Assembly (NCBI GenBank): GCA_024277025.1
Contig: JAJRWA010000102.1
Span: 1-34,268 of the forward strand
Reading direction: 5' to 3'
Origin: Candidatus Krumholzibacteriota bacterium
GTDB lineage: Bacteria; Krumholzibacteriota; Krumholzibacteriia; LZORAL124-64-63
Length of the DNA stretch: 34,268 nucleotides
Part shown: one piece after another, positions 24,918-31,472 of the stretch
Position numbering within the stretch: position 1 is the stretch's first letter
How the letters are laid out: every line of letters starts with the position of its first letter
Position numbers and translations under genes: made by a program
The notes under the pieces: generated by a model
Told to the model about the DNA's origin: nothing
The model's database searches: none
What the model saw: only the letters and a program-made list of their open reading frames with translations

Positions 24918-26108
24918 GTGAATCTTCTCAATAGAGTGACCGGCGACTTCCGCCGGGTGTTGTTGGCGACCCTGTTTTTCGGGGCCGTGTCGGGTATCTT
25001 CCTGTCCACGCTCAACAACTACCTGTCCGATGTGCACGGCTTCAGCGCCGAAAGCCGGGGCTGGCTGGAATTCCCGCGCGAGTTGCCGGGCTTTCTTATT
25101 TTTGCGGTCGTCGGTTTTCTGCTGACCCATATGCGCGAAAGCCGGATCGCGGCCCTGGCCATGATCGCGACTGCGGTCGGGGCTTTGGGCCTGGGTTTTC
25201 TGGCGCCCAACATGTATCTGCTGGTGCTGTTCATCGTCATCTGGTCGCTGGGTGATCACATCATCTTCGCGGTCGAGGGCCCGATCGGCCTGAAGCTGGC
25301 CAAAAGGGGCGGCGAAGGGCGTAGGCTGGGCCAACTGGGCGGCGCGCGCAACCTGGGCGTGATCCTGGGCGTGGCCTGTGTCTGGCTGCTGGCCAGATTA
25401 ATGGGCGACCGCTACGACCTGTTCTACCTGGTGGGCGCGGTGTGCGCGGCGATCGCCGGCTTCTTCTACCTGCGGTTGACGATCGGCAGGCAGGATGTCC
25501 CCTCGCGGCGACTGGTCTACCGCCGGGAGTACCGGATTTTCTACGCCATCAGCGCCTTGTTCGGCATCCGCAAACAGATTTTCATGGTCTTCGGGACCTG
25601 GGTTCTGGTCTCGCTGCACGGCGTGCCGGTCTCGACGATCGCGTTGTTGTACTTCATCGCCTCGGGGCTGGGCGTGCTGCTGCGGCCATTGCTGGGCGAC
25701 GTGATCGACTGGCTGGGCGAACGGGTGATCCTGGCCACGGACGAGGTCATGCTGATCGTGGTCTGCCTGATCTACGCCTACGCGTCAAATATGCTGCCTG
25801 AACCATGGGATCTGCGGCTGCTGTACGGCGCCTATGTGCTGGATCACATCCTGTTCGCCCTGCGGGTGGCCCGCACGACCTACCTGAAGAAGATCGCCCT
25901 GGATCCGGCGGACATCACGCCGACGATCAGCCTGGGCATCACCATCGACCATGTGGTGGCCATGAGCCTGCCGGTGCTGTCGGGCTTCATCTGGGAGCGC
26001 TATGGGCACCAGTACGTCTTCCTGATGGCGGCGGGCATTGCGGTGGTCGGCTTCTTCATTTGCCTGCGCATCCGTGTACCGGCGGTGCAGCCGGAGGAGG
26101 CGGAATGA
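24918..26108 (+). CDS. MFS transporter, substrate unknown
   Basis: GTG 24918 has AAGGA 8 nt upstream and lies 4 nt after the malQ stop. The 396-residue protein has about 11-12 transmembrane helices. The first half has SGIFLSTLNNYLSDVHGFSA and the loop LKLAKRGGEGRRLGQLGGARN; after the central loop comes RREYRIFYAISALFGIRKQIF and VFGTWVLVSL, a pattern I associate with a widespread but uncharacterised MFS subgroup. Its place after namZ and murU-amgK would allow a role in moving amino sugars or muropeptides, but no residue shows this. It overlaps the next gene by four bases (ATGA). Confidence 0.85.
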   Translation: MNLLNRVTGDFRRVLLATLFFGAVSGIFLSTLNNYLSDVHGFSAESRGWLEFPRELPGFLIFAVVGFLLTHMRESRIAALAMIATAVGALGLGFLAPNMYLLVLFIVIWSLGDHIIFAVEGPIGLKLAKRGGEGRRLGQLGGARNLGVILGVACVWLLARLMGDRYDLFYLVGAVCAAIAGFFYLRLTIGRQDVPSRRLVYRREYRIFYAISALFGIRKQIFMVFGTWVLVSLHGVPVSTIALLYFIASGLGVLLRPLLGDVIDWLGERVILATDEVMLIVVCLIYAYASNMLPEPWDLRLLYGAYVLDHILFALRVARTTYLKKIALDPADITPTISLGITIDHVVAMSLPVLSGFIWERYGHQYVFLMAAGIAVVGFFICLRIRVPAVQPEEAE

Positions 26109-26749
26109 ACTGGGTGGACGTGGTTGGCTATGTGGGGTCGGTGCTGGTGGCCGTCTCGCTGATGATGAGTTCCCTGGTCAAGCTGCGCTGGATCAATCTG
26201 GCCGGCGCCTTGCTGTTCGCGGTGTACGGCGGGCTGGTCGGGGCCTATCCCGTACTGGTGGTCAACGGCTTCATCGCGGTGGTCAACGTGTTCTATCTGG
26301 TGCGCATGGGGCGGCGCCACGACTACTTCTCGCTGCAGCCGATCCAGCGACGGGACAACAGTTTTCTGTTGGGGTTTTTGCGGTTTCACGCCGCCGACAT
26401 CGCTCGCTATTTTCCGGATTTTGAGCTGGAAAAGGTCGATAGTCCGCGCTTGGCTTTCATCTTGCGGGACATGAATCCGGCCGGGTTGGTGGTTTTCACC
26501 GAACAGGACCATGACGTGCTGATCCATCTGGACTATGTGGTGCCCAGTTATCGGGACTTGCGTTGCGCGCGGTTCTTTCTGGACCAGATGGCCCGGCAGT
26601 GGCGGCAGCGGGGATTGCGGCGCATCGTCAGTCCGGCCGCGGGTGCCATGCACCGGGATTACCTGCAGCGACTGGGGTTCCGGCCAGCCATGCCCGATGG
26701 TTTGACGCTGTATGAAATGCCGCTGGCGGGCGGCTCGCCGGTTGAATAG
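26105..26749 (+). CDS. YgjV-like inner-membrane protein with C-terminal GNAT-like soluble domain
   Basis: ATG 26105 overlaps the MFS stop (ATGA); the product is 214 aa. Residues 5-72 carry three short helices (YVGSVLVAVSLMMSS, NLAGALLFAVYGGLVGAYP, NGFIAVVNVFYLVRM) like the bacterial YgjV membrane family. Residues 85-210 are soluble: FLLGFLRFHAADIARYFPDF, FILRDMNPAGLVVFTEQD and LDYVVPSYRDLRCARFFLDQM, ending with HRDYLQRLGFRPAM. The 'VVPSYRD..' strand-helix and the 'YLQRLGF' element resemble the GNAT acetyltransferase fold. No acetyl acceptor is evident. It is the last gene of the tightly packed series; no terminator was seen after it. Confidence 0.65.
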   Translation: MNWVDVVGYVGSVLVAVSLMMSSLVKLRWINLAGALLFAVYGGLVGAYPVLVVNGFIAVVNVFYLVRMGRRHDYFSLQPIQRRDNSFLLGFLRFHAADIARYFPDFELEKVDSPRLAFILRDMNPAGLVVFTEQDHDVLIHLDYVVPSYRDLRCARFFLDQMARQWRQRGLRRIVSPAAGAMHRDYLQRLGFRPAMPDGLTLYEMPLAGGSPVE

Positions 26750-26858
26750 CCTATCTGGTGGGTGGGAGTTGCCTGGGCTGGAACTGGCTTTTTGGGCGAA
26801 AATGGTCCATAATATGGATAGAAGCGAAACTGTCTGAGGGGAAGTCAGGAGACTGTCG

Positions 26859-27788
26859 TTGCGTAAGCTGTTACTCATTGCGGTGATTGGATTGAGCCTG
26901 GGCCTGCTGGTGGGGTTCGGTGGTTGTGGGACGACCGAAACTACGGTGGATCCGGGCGATATCAACCCGTTTGCCGCGGGCCGGGTCGGGACTGATTCGA
27001 CTTTGGAAGTGATGACCTGGAATATCGAGAATTTCGCCAAGCGCGGGGCGGTGACGGCGGACTATGTGATCCAGGCGATCGAGGGGCTGCAGGTTGATGT
27101 GATTGCCTTGCAGGAGATCGAGAGTTCGACGTATTTCAACCAGGTGCGTGAAGGGTTGCAGGAGTGGACTGGTGATCGGGCGACGAGTGCATCGTACTCC
27201 ATCAACCTGGCCTTTCTCTATCCGGTGGACGGCCCGGTGCAGGTCAACGCGGTCTATGAAATTCTGACCAGCTATGGCCGCGAATTGCCGCGCAGCCCGT
27301 TCGTTCTGGAGGGCAACTTCCTCGGGACGGACTTCGTTGTGATCAACAACCACTACAAGTGCTGTGGCAACAACATCATCGATGAGAGTGACCGGTACGA
27401 CGAAGAACTTCGCCGCCGCGACGCCAGTCTGCTGATCGACGACTTCATTCGCACGAATTTCCCGGACCGGGCTGTCATCGTCGTTGGTGACCTGAATGAC
27501 GAGTTGACCGATTCGCCGCAGTCCAACGTCTTCCAGAATTTCATCGACGCGCCGGATATGTATCGTTTTGCCGATATGGCCATTGCCGAGGCCAATGTCG
27601 AGTGGTCATACCCCAAGTGGCCGAGCCACCTCGACCACATCCTGATCACCCAGCAACTCTTCGACGCCCAGCAGCGCAACGACGCTCTGATCCAGATCGC
27701 ACCCCTGGATAAATTGATGGGCCAGTGGTCGATCTATGAAAAGAACGTGAGCGACCACCTGCCGGTGGTGCTGCGGGTCAAACCCTGA
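26859..27788 (+). CDS. Predicted lipoprotein of the endonuclease/exonuclease/phosphatase family
   Basis: TTG 26859 is the start: AGGAG lies 7 nt upstream and the resulting N-terminus (RKLLLIAVIGLSLGLLVGFGGC) is a lipoprotein-type signal with Cys23, though the residue at -3 (Phe) is not canonical. The 309-residue protein has the EEP motifs MTWNIENFAK, VIALQEIESS (metal-binding Glu), VINNHYKCCGNN, VVGDLNDE (catalytic Asp and Asn), PSHLDHILIT and VSDHLPVVLRV (final Asp-His). Family members cut DNA, RNA or phosphoesters using Mg2+. An exported, lipid-anchored form suggests scavenging of extracellular nucleic acid or phosphodiesters. It is separated from the upstream operon by 109 nt and closed by a strong terminator. 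Confidence 0.85.
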   Translation: MRKLLLIAVIGLSLGLLVGFGGCGTTETTVDPGDINPFAAGRVGTDSTLEVMTWNIENFAKRGAVTADYVIQAIEGLQVDVIALQEIESSTYFNQVREGLQEWTGDRATSASYSINLAFLYPVDGPVQVNAVYEILTSYGRELPRSPFVLEGNFLGTDFVVINNHYKCCGNNIIDESDRYDEELRRRDASLLIDDFIRTNFPDRAVIVVGDLNDELTDSPQSNVFQNFIDAPDMYRFADMAIAEANVEWSYPKWPSHLDHILITQQLFDAQQRNDALIQIAPLDKLMGQWSIYEKNVSDHLPVVLRVKP

Positions 27789-27814
27789 CCAGCCAGGAGC
27801 TGGACCTTGCGACG

Positions 27815-27840
27815 AGCCGGCCCCGCTGGGGTCGGCTTTT
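27815..27840 (+). terminator. Rho-independent terminator after the nuclease gene
   Basis: AGCCGGCCCC (27815-27824) pairs with GGGGTCGGCT (27828-27837), ten pairs including one G-U, around a GCT loop, running into TTTT. Confidence 0.88.
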
Positions 27841-27904
27841 GTTGGGGCACAACTGAGTGCGAATCCTGTGCCGCAATTGGAACCGTTTTATGGCTTAACT
27901 TGCA

Positions 27905-27910
27905 TATAAT
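27905..27910 (+). promoter_or_regulatory. Consensus -10 box in a locally AT-rich stretch before an HNH-gene remnant
   Basis: A perfect TATAAT stands in an AT-rich stretch (27885-27945) unusual for this high-GC window. The best -35 at 17-nt spacing (ACCGTT) is poor. It may be the surviving promoter of the decayed gene at 27961. Between it and that gene is a possible hairpin, GGTTCCA/TGGAGCC. No functional RNA is recognised in 27841-27960. Confidence 0.35.
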
Positions 27911-27960
27911 ACAGGTATTTAGATTGTTTCTCGGCTGTTTCCCACTATCTTGGTTCCACC

Positions 27961-28310
27961 TCCCTGGAGCCTCATTTCGATCCAATATGCGAGGGTGCAA
28001 CCGGGCTTGAAATCCAGCCGGAACGCCGTTCGAGCCAGTCGTCCCGTGAGGTTCGTCGTGCCCTGAAATCAGCCTTGCAGAAGCTGGCCGAGGCCGCAAA
28101 ATGCGCTGTGATCTGCTTTGGGGAAATCGTGGCGCGCAAACTCTGCCGCGATCTGGGCTATGGCTCGATCGATCACTATGCCGAGGTGGCACAGGGGCGG
28201 CTCCCGGGGGCCGGAAAATCGGGCCGCTGAACCGCCCGAGCAGAGCCATATTCACCAGTGCGAAGAGTGCGGCCAGACTTCAGTTCAATCCCGGCCGCCG
28301 CACGGCGGCG
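27961..28310 (+). pseudogene. Decayed remnant of an HNH-endonuclease-family gene (N-terminal and central fragments)
   Basis: One frame (codons from 27961) reads REVRRALKSALQKLAEAAKC, then FGEIVARKLCRDLGYGSIDHYAEVAQG, then runs into TGA at 28230. From memory this matches the N-terminal helical region of a family of HNH-signature proteins where 'RRLYRELGYGSIxxYAxEALGF' is typical. In a second frame, 28232-28285 reads PEQSHIHQCEECGQTSVQSR, like that family's central CxxC segment. No ATG, GTG or TTG start precedes the first fragment, the joining region is missing and the frame changes, so at least one large deletion and a frameshift have occurred. The HNH motif itself is not seen. Downstream bases up to 28381 hold a GC hairpin and the 3' flank of the convergent selenoprotein gene. 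Confidence 0.45.
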
Positions 28311-28381
28311 GGTTCTGGCGGAAGCCCGGCACAAATGCCAGCGTCTGGAGGCCGCCTTGCCGCAGCCATGCGGCCCACAGG

Positions 28382-28729
28382 CTAGCCAAATATCTCGTCA
28401 TAGATATCGGCGTTGAAGCCCACCAGCACCGTCTTGCCGCGCACAGTCGTCGGCGCGCGGAGGTTGCCGGTTGTGCCGAGCATCACGGCGAGCAGATCGT
28501 CGGTCCGGGGCTTGTCCTTCTTCATGTCGAAGGTCGTGACCTTCTTGCCCTTCATGACGATGATCTTCGCGGCGCCCTTGATCAGCTCCTTGGCCTTGTC
28601 GGCGCCCAGCTTGGCGTTGGCGTTGGTTTCGGTCTTGATCGTGACCTGATGATTCGCAAGAGACTCCTGCGAGCGGTTGCAGCTCGTTCAGCCCTTGCGG
28701 AAATAGTACCAGTCGGCGCGTTTGGCCAT
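28382..28729 (-). CDS. ArsC/thioredoxin-fold selenoprotein with UxxC motif; in-frame TGA read as selenocysteine
   Basis: ATG 28729 has GGGAG 8 nt upstream. Reading 116 codons to TAG (28384-28382) gives a 115-residue protein, interrupted only by TGA at 28690-28688, codon 14. The start is MAKRADWYYFRKG, then the TGA codon, then TSCNRSQESLANHQVTIK; later parts are GAAKIIVMKGKKVTTFDMKK, DKPRTDDLLAVMLGTTGNLR, APTTVRGKTVLVGFN. This matches ArsC-like proteins that carry CxxC at this place ('WYYFRKGCTSC', 'GNLRAPT', 'LLVGFN'), so the TGA falls exactly on the first, redox-active Cys, leaving U14-x-x-C17. A SECIS-like hairpin follows (28654-28672). The role is probably thiol/selenol redox chemistry in the cytoplasm; arsenate reduction is not shown. 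Its 3' end faces the HNH remnant. If TGA were a true stop the product would be 13 residues. Confidence 0.85.
28654..28672 (-). promoter_or_regulatory. Bacterial SECIS-like hairpin for selenocysteine insertion
   Basis: On the minus strand TCGCAGGA (28672-28665), loop GTC and TCTTGCGA (28661-28654) form an 8-bp stem with one G-U pair and a 3-nt loop beginning with G. The loop starts 24 nt after the TGA at 28690-28688. This agrees with published bacterial SECIS rules as I recall them: a stem of 4 or more pairs, a small apical loop with a G in its first two positions, and the loop about 16-37 nt after UGA. SelB would bind the apical GU. The hairpin lies inside the coding sequence. Confidence 0.75.
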
Positions 28730-28854
28730 GATGGGTTCTCCCGGTTGCGGCGGTGGTCCGCCCTTGCGGTTGTTGCGGTTCACAGGGGGCTAGAATCGCA
28801 ATTCGGCCCGGATAATTCCAGGGGAAGTTGGCTGTCGGCCGGAAATGGCCGGGC

Positions 28855-29972
28855 TCAGCGCAGGACGGCCAGCTTGCGGACCTGCACCTCGGCGGCGCCG
28901 TTCCGGCGGACTTCCAGGCGGCCGAAATACGTGCCGGCCGCCACCGCGCGTTGCCGGCTGTCGCGGCTGTCCCAGCCAATGGCGTGTTCGCCCGCTGCGC
29001 GCCGGCCACGGCTCAGTTCCCGGACCAGGCGGCCACGGGCGTCATGGATGGCCAATCGCACCTCCGCTTCAGCCGGCAGCGTGAAGCGCCAGGTCGTGCT
29101 GCCGCCGGCCGGGTGTCGACGATGCCGAAGAACTGGTAGGGAAAGATCTTGCCGCCGGCGTAGACGGTGGTGTCGTTGACCAGGATCGCCATGTTGGCGC
29201 CGTACGTGCCCTCGATATAGCCACCGACCCCGACCAGGGGCTGCCCACCGCCAATGACCGTGCCGGTGAAGCCATCGTGGTGGCGGCAGGTCTCGGCCGG
29301 AAAATCCACGTCGCAGGCGCCGGGCGAGCCTTCGGCGTAGCCGTGATCGGGGTCGAAAAGGGCCCAGAGGCCGGTGTGGGGCGGGCCCTGGGTGGTGCTC
29401 AACCGGTTGGCGATCGGCGCATCCGGATAGTTGGAGGTCCAGCGTATGCCGAGCGCATCGACACTGCTGCTGGCCACCGGGGTCCGGGAATTCTCCCAAA
29501 CCCCTCCTTCGAATCCCTCGTGTGTGCTGAAGTAGCCCAGGTCGGTGGCCAGGGCCTGAAAGGCCTCTTCGCGCCAGCACATGAAAACATCCGGGCCGCC
29601 TGTGCAGGCCGACAGAAACACCGTGCCCTGGTCGCTGGTGGTGCCCTGGACGGCGAGATATACTAAGCTGTCCTGACCGGTGAAGGACGGGCCGGGGGTA
29701 TAGGAGAATGAGCCATCCGGACTGAGCACCAGGTTACCGTGGGCTGCATCGGTGACAAGTTGGGCCGTGGCGCCGAAGTCCGTGGCGGGTTCGCCGTCCA
29801 CCAGATCATTGTCCAGCACGCCGCCGGCCTCCACGAGCAGGGTCTGGCCATACGGGATGCCGAACCCGTCATCGCTGGCAACCATGGTCTGGGCGGAAAC
29901 GCCGCCGGCGAGCAGGAGGATGGCACCAGTTGCCGTGGCGCGGAATGAAGACAGCCCGTTAGCGTGGAACAA
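28855..29972 (-). pseudogene. Exported cadherin-like protein with FlgD-like C-terminal domain, broken by a -1 frameshift near 29100-29116
   Basis: TTG 29972 is the start: GGAGG lies 6 nt upstream and the product opens with a signal peptide (SSFRATATGAILLLAGGVSAQ). An ATG at 30029 has no ribosome binding site. The N-terminal domain has GVLDNDLVDGEPATDFGATA and LSPDGSFSYTPGPSFTGQDS, a cadherin-like/Big fold, followed by an ectodomain ending GKIFPYQFFGIVDTRP. There the frame changes: STTWRFTLPAEAEVRLAIHD, ARGRLVRELSRGRRAAGE and the terminal VRKLAVLR are in the other frame. The span is 1118 nt, one short of a multiple of three, so one base in the GGCCGG-rich stretch would restore a 372-residue protein. 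Without it the sorting domain is lost. It could be a true mutation or a consensus error. Confidence 0.8.
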
Positions 29973-29996
29973 GATCGTCCTCCGGGTCGAGAGACA

Positions 29997-30027
29997 GGTA
30001 TCCGACAGTATGAGCCCATAGGATACC
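29997..30027. repeat. Inverted repeat upstream of the frameshifted exported protein
   Basis: GGTATCC (29997-30003) and GGATACC (30021-30027) are perfect 7-bp inverted arms 17 nt apart, located 25-55 nt before the TTG start at 29972. The centres are 24 bp apart. They could be two half-sites for a regulator or a 5'-leader stem; no regulator candidate is adjacent. Confidence 0.4.
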
Positions 30028-30142
30028 ATAAGTGTCCGGTTTGGAAAACACCGGCCTGAAATCGAGTTTCTGAGGGCATCTTGCCGTTTTCTGGGTTATG
30101 CTGAGCCCCGCAGGCAACTAACTTCAAGTGAAAAGGGCCCTC

Positions 30143-31462
30143 ATGGTGCAGACAATTCCGGATGACCCCAGACCCCGCGAACCGATCCACCGCCTGATCG
30201 AACCGGTCCAGCGCTTCTTGCGCGTTGAGGCAGCCAGTGGCGTACTGCTGCTGGTCTGCACGGTCGCTGCCCTGGTGTTGGCCAACAGCGCAGCCAGTGA
30301 ATGGTATCTCGGTCTGTGGCACACCAAAGTGGGGTTTGTCTTTGGCGATTTTGCCCTGAAGCTTTCGGTGCAGCACTGGATCAACGACGGCCTGATGGCG
30401 ATCTTTTTCTTCGTCGTCGGTCTCGAGGTCAAACGCGAAATGGTGCTGGGCGAGTTGCGTGACGTCCGGCGCGCGGCCCTGCCGGTGGCGGCGGCCCTGG
30501 GCGGCATGATCGTGCCGGCCCTGTTCTATCTGGCCCTGCAGGGCGGCACGGTGGCGGCGCGGGGCTGGGGCATTCCCATGGCCACCGATATCGCGTTTGT
30601 GGTCGGCTGCATGGCCGTCCTCGGGCCGCGGGTGCCACGCATCCTGCGGGTGATGCTGCTTTCGCTGGCCATCGTCGATGATATCGGAGCGATCCTGGTC
30701 ATTGCCATCGGCTATACCGAATCGTTGAACCTGACGGCGCTGGCCCTGGCTTGCGTCGGTCTGGGCGTTGTTTGGGGGCTGGGGCGGTTGGGCGTGCGCA
30801 GCTTCGGCATCTACGTGATCCTGGGTGTGCTGGTCTGGTTCGGCTTCCTGGAATCCGGTGTGCATGCCACGATCGCCGGGGTGTTGCTGGGACTGTTGAC
30901 CCCGGCGCGCAGTTATCTGGGGGAGGCCGGCGTCAGCAGGTTGTTGCGGCGGGCGGACGAAACCCTGCACGGTGGTTCCTGGGTCAACATGCACCATCGC
31001 AGCGATGCGGTGCGCGGGTTCACCGACTCGGTGCGGGAAGTCATCTCGCCCCTGGAGTATCTCGAAGGGACGCTGCATCCCTGGACCGGCTTTGTGATCA
31101 TGCCGATCTTCGCTCTGGCCAACGCCGGGGTCCCTTTTACGGTTACCGATTTTGGCGAGCCGGTGGCCATCGCGGTCATGGTTGGCCTGGTGGTGGGCAA
31201 GCCGGTGGGCATCCTGCTGATGAGCTTCCTGGCGGTCAAGCTGTTCACCAAGTCACTGCCGGAAGGTTTGACCTGGCCGGCTCTGCTGGGCGGCGGGTTC
31301 CTGTCGGGGATCGGTTTCACCATGGCGCTGTTCATCGCCGGCCTGGCCCTCAGTGGACCAGCCCTGCAGACGGCCAAGGTGGGCGTGTTGGGGGCGAGCC
31401 TGATCGCGGCCGTGATCGGCGTCAGCGTGCTGGTTGCGGTGCTGCCCAAACCGGCCCGCTAA
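30143..31462 (+). CDS. nhaA: Na+/H+ antiporter NhaA
   Basis: ATG 30143 has AAAGGG 5 nt upstream; a GTG 15 nt earlier is less well placed. The product is 439 aa, a little longer than Escherichia coli NhaA. Family signatures are EAASGVLLLVCTVAALVLAN, HWINDGLMAIFFFVVGLEVK, GIPMATDIAFVVG and the ion-binding pair Asp179-Asp180 in LAIVDDIGAI, followed by LHPWTGFVIMPIFALANAGV and FLSGIGFTMALFIAGLA. Twelve helices are expected. It exchanges cytoplasmic Na+ or Li+ for external H+ and is used at high pH or salinity. It is divergent from the frameshifted gene and convergent with the sialidase-fold gene, ten bases apart, with no clear terminator between. Confidence 0.96.
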   Translation: MVQTIPDDPRPREPIHRLIEPVQRFLRVEAASGVLLLVCTVAALVLANSAASEWYLGLWHTKVGFVFGDFALKLSVQHWINDGLMAIFFFVVGLEVKREMVLGELRDVRRAALPVAAALGGMIVPALFYLALQGGTVAARGWGIPMATDIAFVVGCMAVLGPRVPRILRVMLLSLAIVDDIGAILVIAIGYTESLNLTALALACVGLGVVWGLGRLGVRSFGIYVILGVLVWFGFLESGVHATIAGVLLGLLTPARSYLGEAGVSRLLRRADETLHGGSWVNMHHRSDAVRGFTDSVREVISPLEYLEGTLHPWTGFVIMPIFALANAGVPFTVTDFGEPVAIAVMVGLVVGKPVGILLMSFLAVKLFTKSLPEGLTWPALLGGGFLSGIGFTMALFIAGLALSGPALQTAKVGVLGASLIAAVIGVSVLVAVLPKPAR

Positions 31463-31472
31463 CGCGGCCTGG

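Noticed and set aside
28290..28315. GC-rich hairpin (CCGCCG/CGGCGG) as terminator between the HNH remnant and the selenoprotein gene
   Set aside because: Strong stem but no U-tract on either strand; left unassigned.
28382..28690. Treating the minus-strand ArsC-like sequence as a pseudogene with a nonsense mutation
   Set aside because: The TGA is exactly at the redox Cys position, a SECIS-like hairpin follows at the right distance, the ribosome binding site is intact and no other damage is present in 115 codons.
28398..29009. A 203-codon minus-strand frame across the selenoprotein gene
   Set aside because: Its composition is arginine/glutamine-rich shadow sequence with no domain; the overlapping frame with TGA gives clear family motifs.
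29098..29116. Programmed ribosomal frameshifting at the exported cadherin-like gene
   Set aside because: No slippery heptamer (X XXY YYZ) or A/T-run is present at the junction; a simple one-base loss in a GC repeat explains the data.
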